Source of the DNA: Ariolimax columbianus
Taxonomy: Eukaryota; Mollusca; Gastropoda; Stylommatophora; Arionidae
Direction of reading: 5' to 3'
Length of the DNA stretch: 64,000 nt
Assembly (NCBI GenBank): GCA_036924085.1
Contig: JAVGWX010000012.1
Coordinates: 7,340,478 to 7,404,477, forward strand
The position numbers were made by a program, and so were the translations under genes. The first letter of the stretch is position 1. The number at the start of each line of letters is the position of its first letter. The notes beneath the pieces were generated by a model. The model was not told the origin of the DNA, made no database searches, and saw nothing but the letters and a program-made list of their open reading frames with translations. Shown here piece after piece: positions 1 to 14,300 of this stretch.

Positions 1-1296
1 ACAACAAAGAATCACACAAATTTCACAATGAAGAATCACAAAACCTAACAATGAAGATTCACACAAATCTCAAAATGAAGAATCACACAAACCTCACAAA
101 TTTCACAACGAAGAATGACACAAATCACACAAATCTCACAATGAAAAATCACGCAAATCTCACAATGAAGAATCACACAAATATCACAATGAAGAATCAC
201 ATTAATCTCAAAATGAAGAATCACACAAATCTCACAAATCTCACTATGAAGAATTACACAAATATCACAATGAAGAATGACACAAATCTCAAAAATCTCA
301 CAATGAAGAACTACACAAATCTGACAATGAAGAATCACACAAATCGCACAATGAAGAATCACGAAAATCTCACAATGAAGAATCACAGGTATCTCACAAA
401 AAATAATCACACAAATCTCACAATGAAGAATCACAATAATGTCACAATGAAGAATCACACAAATCTCACCTCACAATGAAGAATCACACGAATCTCACAA
501 TGAAGAATAACACAAATCTGACAATGAAGAATCACACAAATCTCACAATGAATAATCACACAAACCTCTACAATTTCAAAATAAAGAATCAAACAAATCT
601 CACAAATCTGACAATGAAGAATCACATAAATCTCATAATGACGAATCACACAAATCTCACAATGAAAAATCACACAAATCTCACAATGAAGAATCACACA
701 AATCTCACTATGAAGAATCACACACATCACACAAATCTGACATTGAAGAATCACACAAATCACACAATGAATAATTGCACAAATCTCACAATGGAAAATC
801 GCACAAATCTCACAATGAAGAACCACACAACTCTCACAAATTTCACAATAAAGAATCACACAAATACTACAATTCTAAAAAAGAATAATCACACAAATCT
901 CACAATGAAGAACCACACAAATCTCACAATGAAGAATCACACAAATCTCACAATGAAGAATGACACAAATCTCATAATAAAGAATCACACAAATTTCACA
1001 ATGAAGAATCACATTAATCTCAAAATGAAGATTCACACAAATCTCACACATCTCACGATGAAGAATCACACAAATCTCGCAATGAAGAATCATACAAATC
1101 TCACAAAAACATAATCACACAAACTTCAAAAATTTCACAATGAAGAATCACAAAAATCAAAATGAAAAATAACACAAATCCAACAATGAAGAATCACACA
1201 AATCTCATAATGAAGAATCACACAAATATCCCACATCTCACAATGTAGAATCACACAAATCTCACAATGAAGAATCACACAAATCTCACAATGAAT
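1..1296. repeat. Higher-order block, copy 1
   Basis: This stretch matches 4714-6372 unit variant by unit variant, at offset 4713 up to about 660 and at offset 5076 after that. The 363-bp shift is extra units present only in the second copy. The match starts at base 1, so the duplicated block probably extends left of the window. Confidence 0.85.
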
Positions 1297-4200
1297 AATC
1301 ACACAAATCAGACAAATCTCGAAATGAAGAATCACACAAATCTCACAAATCTCTCAATGAAGAATCACACAAATATGACAATGAAGAATCACACAAATCT
1401 CACAAATCTCACAATGTAGAATCACACAAATCTCAAAAATCTCACAATGAAGAATTACACAAATCTCACAACAAAGAATCACACAAATTTCACAATGAAG
1501 AATCACAAAACCTCACAATTGAAGAATCACACAAATCTCACCTCACAATGAAGAATCACACGAATCTCACAATGAAGAATAACACAAATCTCAAAAATCT
1601 CACAATGAAGAATCACACAAATCTCACAACAAAGAATCACACAAAAATCACAATGAAGAATCACAAAACCTCACAATGAAGATTTACACAAATCTCACAA
1701 TGACGAATCACACAAACCTCACAAATTTCACAACGAAGAATGACACAAATCACACAAATCTCACAATGAAGAATCACACGTATCTCACAAAAAATAATCA
1801 CACAAATCTCACAATGAAGAATCACAATAATCTCACAATGAAGAATAATACAAATATCACCTCACAATGAAGAATCACACGAATCTCACAATGAAGAATA
1901 ACACAAATCTCACAATGAAGAATCACACAAATCTCACAAAAAATAATCACACAAACTTCACAAATTTTACAATGAAGAATCACACAATTCTCACAATGGT
2001 GAATCTCACAAATTTCACAATGAAGAATCACAAAAATCAAAATGAAAAATCACACAAATCCAACAATGAAGAATCACGCAAATCTCATAATGAAGAATCA
2101 CACAAATATCCCACATCTCACAATGTAGAATCACACAAATCTCACAATGAAGAATCACACAAATCTCACAATGAATAATCACACAAATCTCACAATGAAG
2201 AATGACATAAATCTCACAAATCTCACAATGAAGAATCACACAAATACGACAATGATGAATCACACAAATCTCACAAATCTCACAATGAAGATTCACGTAA
2301 ATCTCACAAATCTCACAATGAAGAATCAGACAAATCTCAAAAATCTCACAATGAAGAATCACACGTATCTCACAAAAAATAATCACACAAATCTCACAAC
2401 AAAGAATCATACAAAAATCACAATGAAGAATCACAAAACCTCACAATGAAGATTCACACAAATCTCACAATGAAGAATCACACAAACCTCACAAATTTCA
2501 CAACGAAGAATGACACAAATCACACAAATCTCACAATGAAGAATCACACGTATCTCACAAAAAATAATCACACAAATCTCACAATGAAGAATCACAATAA
2601 TCTCACAATGAAGAATCACACAAATCTCACCTCACAATAAAGAATCACACGAATCTCACAATGAAGAATAACACAAATCTCACAATGAAGAATCACACAA
2701 ATCTCACAATGAATAATCACACAAACCTCTACAATTTCAAAATAAAGAATCACACAAATCTCACAAATCTCACAATGAAGAATCACATTAATCTCATAAT
2801 GATGAATCACACAAATCTCACAATGAAAAATCACAACTATCTCACAATGAAGAATAACACAAATCTCACAAATCTCACAATAACGAATCACACAAATAAC
2901 ACAATGAATAATCACACAAATCTCACAATGAAGAATCACACAAATCTCACAATGAAGAATCACACAAAACTCACGATGAAGAATCTCACAAATCTCACAA
3001 TGAATAATCACACAAACCTCTACAATTTCAAAATAAATAATCACACAAATCTCACAAACCTCACAATGAAGAATCACATAAATCTCATAATGATGAATCA
3101 CACAAATCTCACAATGAAAAATCACACAAATCTCACAATGAAGAATCACTTAAATCTCACAAATCTCACAATTAAGAATCACACAAATCTCGAAATGAAT
3201 AATCACACAAATCTCACAATGAAGAATCACACAACTCTCACAAATCTCACAATAAAGAATCACACAAATACTACAATTCTAAAAAAGAATAATCACACAA
3301 ATCTCACAATGAAGAATCACACAAATCTCACAATGAAGAATCACACAAATCTCAAAATGAAGAATCACACAAATCACACAAATCTCGAAATGAAGAATAA
3401 CACAAATCTCACAATGAAGAATCACACAAATAACGCAAATCTAACACTGAAGAATAACACAAATCTCACTTCACAATGAAGAATTACACAAATCTCACAA
3501 TGAAGAATCACACAAATCTCAAAAATCTCACGATGAAGAGTCACACAAATCTCACAATGAAGAATGACACAAATCTCACAAATCTCACAATATAGAATCA
3601 CACAAATCTGATAATGAAGAATCACACAAATCTCACAAACCTTACAATGAAGATTCACGAAAATCTCACAAATCTCACAATGAAGAATGACACAAATCTC
3701 ACAAATCTCACAATGAAGAATCACACAAATCTCATAATAAAGAATCACACAAATTTCACAATGAAGAATCACATTAATCTCAAAATGAAGAATCACACAA
3801 ATCTCACGATAAAGAATCACACAAATCTCACAATGAAGAATGACACAAATCTAAAAAATCTCACAATGAAGAACTACACAAATCTGACAATGAAGAATCA
3901 CACAAATCTCACAAATCTCACAATGAAGAATCACGCAAATCTCACAATGAAGAATCACACAAATCTCACAAAAAATAATCACACAAATTTCACAATGAAG
4001 AATCACAAAAATAAAAATGAAAAATCACACAAATCCAATAATGAATAATCACACAAATCTCATAATGAAGAATCACACAAATATCCCACATCTCACAATG
4101 TAGAATCACACAAATCTCACAATGAAGAATAAAACAAATCTCACAATGAAGAATCACACAAAACTCACAATGAAGAATCACACAAATTTCACAAAACTCA

Positions 4201-4713
4201 ACATAAAGAATCACAAAAATCTCACAATGAAGAATCACACAAATCTCTCAATGAAGAATCACACAAATCTCACAATGAATAATCACACAAACCTCTACAA
4301 TTTCACAATAAAAAATCACACAAATCTCACAAATCTCACAAAGGAAGAATCACATAAATCTCATAATGAAGAATCAATCAAATCCCACAATGAAGAATCA
4401 CACAAATCTCAAAATGAAGAATCACACAAATCAGACAAATCTCGAAATGAAGAATAACACAAATCTCACAAATCTCATAATGAAGAATCACACAAATAAC
4501 GCAAATCTCACAATGAAGAATCACACAAATCTCACAATGAAGAATGACACAAATCTCACAAATCTCTCAATAAAGAATCACACAAATATGACAATGAAGA
4601 ATCACACAAATCTCACAAATCTCACAATGAAGATTCACGTAAATCTCACAAATCTCACAATGAAGAATCACACAAATCTCAAAAATCTCACAATGAAGAA
4701 TCACACAAATCTC

Positions 4714-6372
4714 ACAACAAAGAATCACACAAATTTCACAATGAAGAATCACAAAACCTCACAATGAAGATTCACTCAAATCTCAAAATGAAGAATCACA
4801 CAAACCTCACAAATTTCACAATGAAGAATGACACAAATCACACAAATCTCACAATGAAAAATCACGCAAATCTCACAATGAAGAATCACACAAATATCAC
4901 AATGAAGAATCACATTAATCTCAAAATGAAGAATCACACAAATCTCACAAATCTCACTATGAAGAATTACACAAATATCACAATGAAGAATGACACAAAT
5001 CTCAAAAATCTCACAATGAAGAACTACACAAATCTGACAATGAAGAATCACACAAATCGCACAATGAAGAATCACGAAAATCTCACAATGAAGAATCACA
5101 GGTATCTCACAAAAAATAATCACACAAATCTCACAATGAAGAATCACAATAATGTCACAATGAAGAATCACACAAATCTCACCTCACAATGAAGAATCAC
5201 ACGAATCTCACAATGAAGAATAACACAAATCTGACAATGAAGAATCACACAAATCTCACAATGAATAATCACACAAACCTCTACAATTTCAAAATAAAGA
5301 ATCAAACAAATCTCACAAATCTGACAATGAAGAATCCCATAAATCTCATAATGACGAATCACACAAATCTCACAATGAAAAATCACAAATATCTCACAAT
5401 GAAGAATAACACAAATCTCACAATAACGAATCACACAAATAACACAATGAATAATCACACAAATCTCACAATGAAGAATCACACAAATCTCACAATTAAG
5501 AATCACACAAAACTCACAATGAAGAATCTCACAAATCTCACAATGAATAATCACACAAACCTCTACAATTTCAAAATAAAGAATCACACAAATCTCACAA
5601 ACCTCACAATGAAGAATCACATAAATCTCATAATGATGAATCACACAAATCTCACAATGAAAAATCACACAAATCTCACAATGAAGAATCACATAAATCT
5701 CACAAATCTCACAATTAAGAATCACACAAATCTCGCAATGAATAATCACACAAATCTCACAATGAAGAATCACACAAATCTCACTATGAAGAATCACACA
5801 CATCACACAAATCTGACATTGAAGAATCACACAAATCACACAATGAATAATTGCACAAATCTCACAATGGAAAATCGCAAAAATCTCACAATGAAGAACC
5901 ACACAACTCTAACAAATTTCACAATAAAGAATCACACAAATACTACAATTCTAAAAAAGAATAATCACACAAATCTCACAATGAAGAACGACACAAATCT
6001 CACAATGAAGAATCACACAAATCTCACAATGAAGAATGACACAAATCTCATAATAAAGAATCACACAAATTTCACAATGAAGAATCACATTAATCTCAAA
6101 ATGAAGATTCACACAAATCTCACACATCTCACGATGAAGAATCACACAAATCTCGCAATGAAGAATCATACAAATCTCACAAAAACATAATCACACAAAC
6201 TTCAAAAATTTCACAATGAAGAATCACAAAAATCAAAATGAAAAATAACACAAATCCAACAATGAAGAATCACACAAATCTCATAATGAAGAATCACACA
6301 AATATCCCACATCTCACAATGTAGAATCACACAAATCTCACAATGAAGAATCACACAAATCTCACAATGAAT
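4714..6372. repeat. Higher-order block, copy 2
   Basis: Second copy of the block at 1-1296, with about 363 bp of additional units between roughly 5373 and 5778. Only a few base differences are visible, for example an ACGAAG unit at about 105 against ATGAAG at about 4820. The kilobase-scale duplication is therefore younger than most monomer divergence. Parts of 1,430-1,680, 2,340-2,640 and 6,660-7,120 share the same ordered variants. Confidence 0.85.
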
Positions 6373-9300
6373 AATCACACAAACCTGTACAATTTCACAA
6401 TGAAAAATCACACAAATCTCACAATGAAGAATCCCATAAATCTCATAATGATGAATCACACAAATCCCACAATGAAGAATCACACAAATCTCACAATGAA
6501 GAATGACACAAATCTCACAAATCTCACAATGAAGAATCAGACAAATATGACAATGAAGAATCACACAAATCTCACAAATCTCACAATGAAGATTCACGTA
6601 AATCTCACAAATCTCACAATGAAGAATCACACAAATCTCAAAAATCTCACAATGAAGAATCACACAAATCTCACAACAAAGAATCACACAAAAATCACCA
6701 TGAAGAATCACAAAACCTCACAATGAAGATTCACACAAATCTCACAATGAAGAATCACACAAACCTCACAAAATTCACAACGAAGAATGACACAAATCAC
6801 ACAAATCTCACAATGAAAAATCACACAAATATCACAATGAAGAATCACATTAATCTCAAAATGAAGAATCACACAAATCTCACAAATCTCACTATGAAGA
6901 ATTACACAAAAATCACAATGAAGAATGACACAAATCTCAAAAATCTCACAATGAAGAACTACACAAATCTGACAATGAAGAATCACACAAATCTCACAAA
7001 TCGCACAATGAAGAATCACGAAAATCTCACAATGAAGAATCACACGTATCTCACAAAAAATAATCACACAAATCTCACAATGAAGAATCATAATAATCTC
7101 ACAATGAAGAATCACACAAATCTCTAAATGAAGAATCACACAAATCTCACAATTCTGACAATGAAGAATCACACAAATGACACAAATCTCACAATGAAGA
7201 ATTACATAAATGTCACAATAAAGAATCACACAAATCTCTTATTGAAGAATCCCACAAATCTCACAAATGTCGAAATGAAGACTCACACAAATCTCGCAAT
7301 GAAGAATAAAACAAATCTCACCTCACAAATGAAGAATCAAGACAAATCTAACAATGAAGAATAAAAAAAAAATTCAAAAATCTCACGATGAAGATTCACA
7401 CAAATCTCTAAATAAAGAATCACACATCTCACAATGAAAATTCACACAAATTTCACAAATCTCACAATGAAGAATCAAACAAATCTCACAAATCTCGCAA
7501 TTAAGATTCACACAAATCTCACAATAAATATTCACACAAATCTCACAATGAAGAATCGCACAAATCTCACAATGAAAAATCACACAAAACTCACAATGAA
7601 GAATCACACAAATCTCAGACATCTCACAATGAAGATTCAAGAAAATCTCACAAATCTTATAATGAAGAATCACACAAATCTTACAATGAAGAATCACACA
7701 AATCTCACAATGAATAATCACAAAACTTCAAAAATTTCACTATCAAAAATCACCCAAATCTCACAATAAAGATTCGCACACATTTCACAATGAAGAATCA
7801 CAAAAATCGCACAATGAAGAATCACATAAATCTCACAATGAATAATTACACACAACTCTACAATTTCACAATGAAGAATCACACAATTCTCACAAATCTC
7901 ACAATGAAGAATCATACAAATCTAACAATGAAGAATCACACACATTCTAAAATGAAGAATCACACAAATCTCAAAATGAAGATTCAAACAAATCTTAAAA
8001 TGAAGAATCACACAAATTTCACAATGAAGAATTACACAAATCTCATAAATCTCAGGATGAAGAATCACGCAAATCTGACAATGAAAAATCACACAAATCT
8101 CACAATGAAGAATTACGCAAATCTCACAATGAAGAATCACACAAATCTTACAATGAATAATCACACAAACGTCAACAATTTCACAATGAAGAATCACGCA
8201 AATCTCACAAATTTTACAATTAAGAATCACACAAATCTCACAATTCTAACAATGAAGAATCACACACATCGCACAATGGAGAATCACACAAATTTCACAA
8301 TGAAGAATCACAAAAATCACAATGAAGAATTACACAAATCCCACAATGAAGCATCACACTAATCTCACAATGAAGAATCACACAAAACTCACAATGAAGA
8401 ATCACACACATTCTACAATGAAGAATCACACAAATCTCACAATGAAGAATTACACAAATCTCAAAATGAAGAATCACACAAATTTCACAATGAAAAATCA
8501 CACAAATCTCACAATGAAGAATCACACAAATCTCACAATGTAGAATCACACAAATCTCAAAATGAAGAATCATACAAATCTAATAATGAAGAATTACCCA
8601 AAACTCATAATGAAAAATTACACAAATCTCACAATGAAGGATTACACAAAACTCACAATGAAGAATCACTCAAATCTCACAATGAAGAATCACACAAAAT
8701 TCACAATGAAGTATCACACAAATCTCACAATGAAGAATCACACAAATCTCACAATGAAGAATCACACAAATCTCACAATGAAGAATCACACAAATCTCAC
8801 AATGAAGGATTACACAAAACTCACAATGAAGAAACATACAAATCTCACAATGAAGAATACCGCACATCTAACAATGATGAATCACACAAATCTCACAATG
8901 AAGAATCACACAAATCTCACAATGAAGAATCACACAAATCTCACAATGAAGAATCACACACATTTTTCAATGAGTAATTCTATAATAATACAAAAAACAA
9001 TTCTAAAAGATTACAATAAAGCATAACACAAATCTTTCAATGAAGAACCACATAATCTTACGATTAAGAGTCAGAATACGTACACAAAGTAGAATCTCAA
9101 AATGTACAAAGTAGAATCATATAATCTTACAATGAAGTAGCACACATAAATCGCAATGAAGAATTACACAAATCTCACAATCAAGAATCACATAATCTTT
9201 TGATGAAGAATCACACAAATCATTAAATTAAGAATTGCATAATCTTAAAATGACGAATCACACATATATCATAATAAAAAATCACACATAAAATCACACA

Positions 9301-9530
9301 ACTCTCACAATGAAGAATAACAAAAGTCTCACAATTACGAATCACATACTTACATTGAAGATTCACACAAATCCGCAAATGAAGAATCACAAAAATCTCA
9401 TCAATAAGAATTAAAACAATCTCTAAATGAAGAATAAGACAAATCTCACAAAGAAGAACCACACACATTTCATAATGAAGAATAACACAGATCTTGCAAC
9501 GAAAAATCACACAATTACCATAATGAAGGA

Positions 9531-10066
9531 AAAAAAATCACACGTCTCATACTAATAGACACAAAATCACACAATTTTTTTAATGGTCGACAAAGAAACA
9601 ATCAATTCTCATAATGAAGGACACATAATCACACAATTCTTACATTGGTTTACATAGAATAACACAATTCTCATAATAAGGGCAAAGAATCACACAATTA
9701 TTTCATTTCATTGACATAGAATCACACAATTCTCGAAATGAAGGATACATAATTAGACAATTTTCAAAATAGAGGAAACATAATCACACACATCTCACAA
9801 TAAAGGGTAAAGAATCACAATTCTCATATTAAAGGACAATGAATCACATTATTCTCATATTAAAGGGCAAAGAATCACACAAATTATCATATTAAAGGGC
9901 AAAGAATAACACAATTCTCATATTAAAGGGCAAATAATAACACAATTCTCATATTACAGGACAATGAGAATCACATAATTCTCACAATAAAGGACAATGA
10001 ATCACACACATCTCATAATGAAGGACATAGAATCACACATTTCTCTCAATGATGAACGTTGTTTTT
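9531..10066. repeat. Degenerate margin of minisatellite
   Basis: Loosely periodic sequence related to the 24-bp array but with longer units of about 32 bp, built around cacaattctcatattaaagg and gcaaagaat. It grades into the main array on the left and stops where a dispersed element begins on the right. Confidence 0.75.
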
Positions 10067-10067
10067 G

Positions 10068-10412
10068 TTGTTTGCGAATGCCCACATTGAGTAGGCTACT
10101 TTTTTGGGCGTCTTGAAAAGGACGTTAACTGGCGGGTTGCAGCAGCTTTCCTCACATGCCGAGCGTGCTGATGTAGGTAGACCGGGGTTTTCCAGGTGGT
10201 TGTGCTATACTTGGCTTCAGATGCGTGTCACTCACTACTACGAAATCATGTCGATCCCTCACCTCGTTAGCCAGGCTGCCATGAAAACAGCCCGTTTCCA
10301 GGGAGGGCTGGTAGGAAGCCGAGTTGAGGGTCTTGGCCACTATGTTTTGCCTGACCCTGACTACCATGCCCGATCAGTATATTTTTCATGATCAGACGTT
10401 AGTCTTCCTCCC
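10068..10412 (-). mobile_element. Dispersed repeat X, copy 1
   Basis: About 340 bp, similar to 14,458-14,850 and 29,090-29,360. All three share the phrases gggttgcag, gaccg, ccacta and gatcacgtcgat, and a (GTT)n tract at the left end. Read on the minus strand the element ends in (AAC)n, as many SINEs and RTE-type LINEs do. In the sister duplication the minisatellite joins directly to atggacgtataa at 25,074, whereas here this element lies between them. It therefore inserted in copy A only, with atgaacgt and atggacgt as possible flanking target duplication. I do not recognise the family. Confidence 0.6.
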
Positions 10413-10803
10413 CAAAAATGGACGTATAATAGCAACACTTCAGTTATAAAGGCCAAGTTAAACATACATATCAATATATCCTCCCTCTCTCCCAGAACTC
10501 AACCCCAATGCACCCCATCACCCTAACGTCATCGCCAGTCTACCTGGAAACAGGCGGTGTCGTGCCAGTCTGGCAAAGGTAGTGGGGATTAACAATGTAA
10601 CTCCAATAATGGTGATCTCACTGGAGCATCACATTACAGTACAGCAATGAGAACCCATGTACACCTTCTTGAGTTTGTCTAGGATGTATGAACAGCCACT
10701 GTAATCCACAGACAAAGTAACATTGTCAAGTGTCAGCGCAACTGATCATAAATAACTTCGAATGCTCACAACATGTCTCATACAGTCGTGTATTTCGTAA
10801 ATA
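10413..10803. other. Shared upstream flank of gene A
   Basis: No gene seen. From about 10,416 the sequence aligns with 25,074 onward, marking the left edge of the segmental duplication. Around 10,490-10,620 a segment including cctggaaacaggcggtgtcg looks like a partial inverted copy of dispersed repeat X. Confidence 0.6.
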
Positions 10804-11085
10804 TTTCCTAACATCTCTTTCTGACAAATAAGTCGCATGTTCGAGCCACAATTAATCAGTTTCCTAACATCTCTTTCTGACAGATGTGTCGTATGCTCGA
10901 GAAACAATTAATCAGTTTCCTAACATCTCTTTCTGACAGATGTGTCGTATGCTCGAGAAACAATTAATCAGTTTCCTAACATCTCTTTCTGACAGATGTG
11001 TCGTATGCTCGAGAAACAATTAATCAGTTTCCTAACATCTCTTTCTGACAGATGTGTCGTATGCTCGAGAAACAATTAATCAGTT
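10804..11085. repeat. 56-bp tandem repeat upstream of gene A promoter
   Basis: Five units of about 56 bp, each starting tttcctaacatctctttctg and ending aacaattaatcag. Units 2-5 are nearly identical and contain CTCGAG. The array ends about 90 bp before the TATA box. Gene B has only two units at the same place (25,538-25,650). Confidence 0.93.
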
Positions 11086-11178
11086 TATGTCATTATCGCT
11101 ACGTCGACAATCATTAATAACACGTAGGACGTGCTAATACAGAATGATAATTTGGCGATTTATGATGTCCTGCAGGAA

Positions 11179-11185
11179 TATAAAA
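11179..11185 (+). promoter_or_regulatory. TATA box of gene A
   Basis: TATAAAA lies 114 bp upstream of the start codon, which would place transcription start at about 11,207-11,215 and give a 5' UTR of about 80 bases. The same element in the same context occurs upstream of gene B (TATAAAG at 25,747). The surrounding 100 bases are well conserved between the copies. Confidence 0.7.
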
Positions 11186-11292
11186 TGGCCCATTGCTTGC
11201 TGTCAATCACAAGTTGTTCAGGTACTATAAACAGACTGAGTCCTGCATCTCTAGGAGCCAACACCAGAACCGATAACTTCCAATTGTAAATC

Positions 11293-11376
11293 ATGCTAAC
11301 CAAGATGAAGACCCTTCTTGTTGTATTCTCTGTGCTAGTAGCTGGATGGATGACTGTGGAGCAAGTCAATGCTGGG
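11293..11376 (+). CDS. Gene A exon 1: signal peptide
   Basis: It encodes 28 residues from ATG to the donor ggg|gtaaga, phase 0. A second in-frame ATG four codons on (MKTLL) could also start a normal signal peptide. Compared with gene B it has 2 base differences in 84, one of them synonymous. Confidence 0.88.
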
Positions 11377-14300
11377 GTAAGATGATCGTATTTCTTTCGG
11401 CACTAACAGGCTACTTCATTTGACATTCATTACAATTGTAACTATCGTCATTGATGAGCATTATTTTCTTTGACAACTTTGTTACTATCACTTTATTCTT
11501 CATTGGAAGTTTCATTTTTAATGGAGCAATCATTGTTAATATCACCTTCAACTCCATTGTAAGTTTCATGTTTAATGGACTAATCACCTTCATTACACCT
11601 ACATCTTTTATGAAACAATCATTGGCATTATACCTTTACATTTCTCAGAACAATCACCTGCCATGCTACCTTTATTATCAGTTTCCCCTCAGAATTAGAA
11701 AGTGAATGTGTCATGGAAGAATGTATTAGGACAGCGCACCCACCATAAAGATTAATACAAGCATATATAGATGGCACATCCAACAACGCCACATCCAATG
11801 GAGAAGGAGGGGTTTATTTCAGACTAAAGTACGGAGGAGACAAACAATCGAGTATTAACAACGTGAAGTTTCTCCAATAACTTCCATGCAGACGCAGAAG
11901 AACTGAAGGTTGCAGCTGAGCATGCAATTAAAGTCAAAGATATCCACAGTATTCCTGACTGACACAATCAGCATTACCAGTACTAAAGCAACATAAAGAT
12001 GAAGATCTCGAGCAATGCATGCACTCATTGACACAAATCTCAGCAGAACACCCAAGGTTGGTCATACAGTGGATCCCATCCCACTGATATATTGATGAAA
12101 ATGAAGCTGCAGACAAGCTAGCAAAGTGTAGAAAAGCATCCCCCAAAACAGATCTGAGCATTACATATAATAAGGCCAAGACCATAATTAAAGCCAACTT
12201 CAGTGGAAAATAGGCTGATCAATACCTCGACTAATAAAAAGAAAACATCTACTTTAATTGAACTAGAGAAGAGCTAGTCATCATCTTCAGACAGAGAACT
12301 GGGTATAACAGACTCAACGACAGTCCTTACAACAGAATAAGAGGAGTGGGACAGATGTCCATCTGGGAAGCACACCATACCATGGAACACATCATACAAA
12401 GCTGCAGTCTCACGCAAGAAGAGCGAGAACACAACTGGCCTCGAGAGACAGATATGAGACAAGAACTGTTTTGAGATTAAACAGAAACTAGGAACTAGAT
12501 CTGAATATTAACGAAGAAGAAGGGGAAGAATAAGAAGTTCCCTCTCAAATGGAACAATAATTATTACGCTTTTAGGAAGACGGCTATATTTATAAAAATC
12601 CATTCTTCTCTCGCATTTTTGTTTTAAGAGTTTGTCAAGGGATGGTTCATGACATGTGGTATGTATCATTGTTAAGTACGAGGCATTTATCTCTAAACAC
12701 ACACACGCAACCACACCCACACTCATGTACACACGGCCACACGCACGCACGCAAACACATGCATACATACACGCGCAAGCATGCAAACACACGCATATAT
12801 ACAATCGCACGCATGCAAAAACACGCATACATACACGCACACAGGGCATGGCCTTGATTAGTGTTCATGTCCGACGATGCGACAGTGTATAAGCTGGCAG
12901 CAGCCAGAGATTCATAGCTGGCAGCTTACATCAAGGTCAGTGACTTATAGCTGACAGGTTACATCAAGGTCAGCGACTCATAGCTGACAGCTTACATCAA
13001 GATCAGCGACTCATAGCTAGCAGCTTACATCAAGGTCAGCGACTCATAGCTGAAAGCTTACATCGGGATCAGCAACTCATAGCTGCCAGCTTATATCGGG
13101 ATCAGCAACTCATACATGGCAGCTTACATCGGGATCAGCAACTCATAGCTGGCATTTTACATCTGGGTCAGCAACTCATAGCTGGCAGCTTACATCGGGG
13201 TCAGCAACTCATACCTGGCAGCTTACATCGGGGTCAGCAACTCCTAGCTGGCAGCTTACATCAAGGTCAGCAACTCATAGCTAGCAGCTTACATCGGGGT
13301 CAGCAACGCATAGCTGGCAGCTTACATCGGGGTCAGCAACTCATACCTTGCAGCTTACATCAAGGTCAGCAACGCATAGCTGTCAGCTTGTATCGGGGTC
13401 AGCAACTCATAGCTGGCTTTCTGCTTCAGGGTCATGGACTTACAGCTGGATGTGTGCATCATAGTCAACGACTCATAGCTGGTTTCTTGCATCAGGCTCA
13501 GCGACTGATATCTGGCCTAGTCCCTATTTCGCCTCCAAGTGGGACACTGATAAAAGGTTGCAGTTGCGCAGTTCGGCAATGAGAATATTGATCACAAAGA
13601 AAACGTACACACTTTTGCGAAAATGCCGAGCTGGAAGCAGATGTATGTGGCCGTACTTCCCAGATATCCCAGATTCGCCTTAAACTACCTTACAACATCA
13701 TGCCTACCGTTACAAGACGCAAGCCTAATAATAAAACGATTTTTACTCTGTATCTAGACGTTTTTAGAGCATGTTCTTATTTCAGATATTACCTACAAAT
13801 GCAGAACAAAGTATTCCTGAATTACCGGCACAAGATGAACTGATAGCAGCACTTCAACAAGTAGATAAAGGAACCATTTCTCAAAAATTGAAAGTCGAAC
13901 TCGATTATTTAATCGGTATAACGTTCGACGGTCAGACAGCTCCAACAGTAAGTGATGAACGAGTGGCTCTTCTTGGTTTTCTTAGTGTCAGAGAGATGGA
14001 CACAATCTGTTATCTTATACGGCACACCTTTCATTGTGTCTCTTCACTTTCCTCTCTTCTTTTATTGTATACATCTTCATCTAACACACTCAGGAGACTC
14101 GGTCTTATCTTTAACATTCTTATCTAACACACTCAGGAGACTCGGTCTTATCTTTAACATTCTTATCTAACACACTCAGGAGACTCGGTCTTATCTTCAA
14201 CATTCTCATCTAACACTCGATCTTATCTTCAACATTCTCATCTAACACTCGATCTTATCTTCAATATTCTCATCTAACACTCGATCTTATCTTCAACATT

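Larger units (their letters stand above)
1..9530. repeat. 24-bp minisatellite array, block 1
   Basis: Near-continuous tandem repeat with a 24-bp unit containing tcacacaaatctcacaatga followed by agaa. Many units carry an extra 9 bp (aatctcaca) or 5 bp (acctc). The plus strand is A/C-rich and G-poor, so strand composition is strongly skewed. In one plus frame the unit reads MKNHTNLT, and in a minus frame CEICVILH. Reading frames stay open for up to about 330 codons only because 24 is a multiple of 3. They are broken repeatedly by the 5-bp insertions and point stops, so I treat the array as non-coding. The array runs off the left edge of the window. Units decay gradually after about 9,000. Confidence 0.97.

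Noticed and set aside
45..9026. Long open frames rich in MKNHTNLT with two N-glycosylation sequons per 8 residues
   Set aside because: The 24-bp period keeps one frame per strand open by chance. Frames break at every 5-bp indel, both strands are open, and no promoter or splice structure is seen.
1..9530. CRISPR-like array
   Set aside because: Units are contiguous without unique spacers, the context is animal DNA and no cas genes are present.
12508..12892. Cysteine/valine-rich open frames (CVCLHACACMYACVC)
   Set aside because: They are a translation of a CA/ACGC microsatellite.
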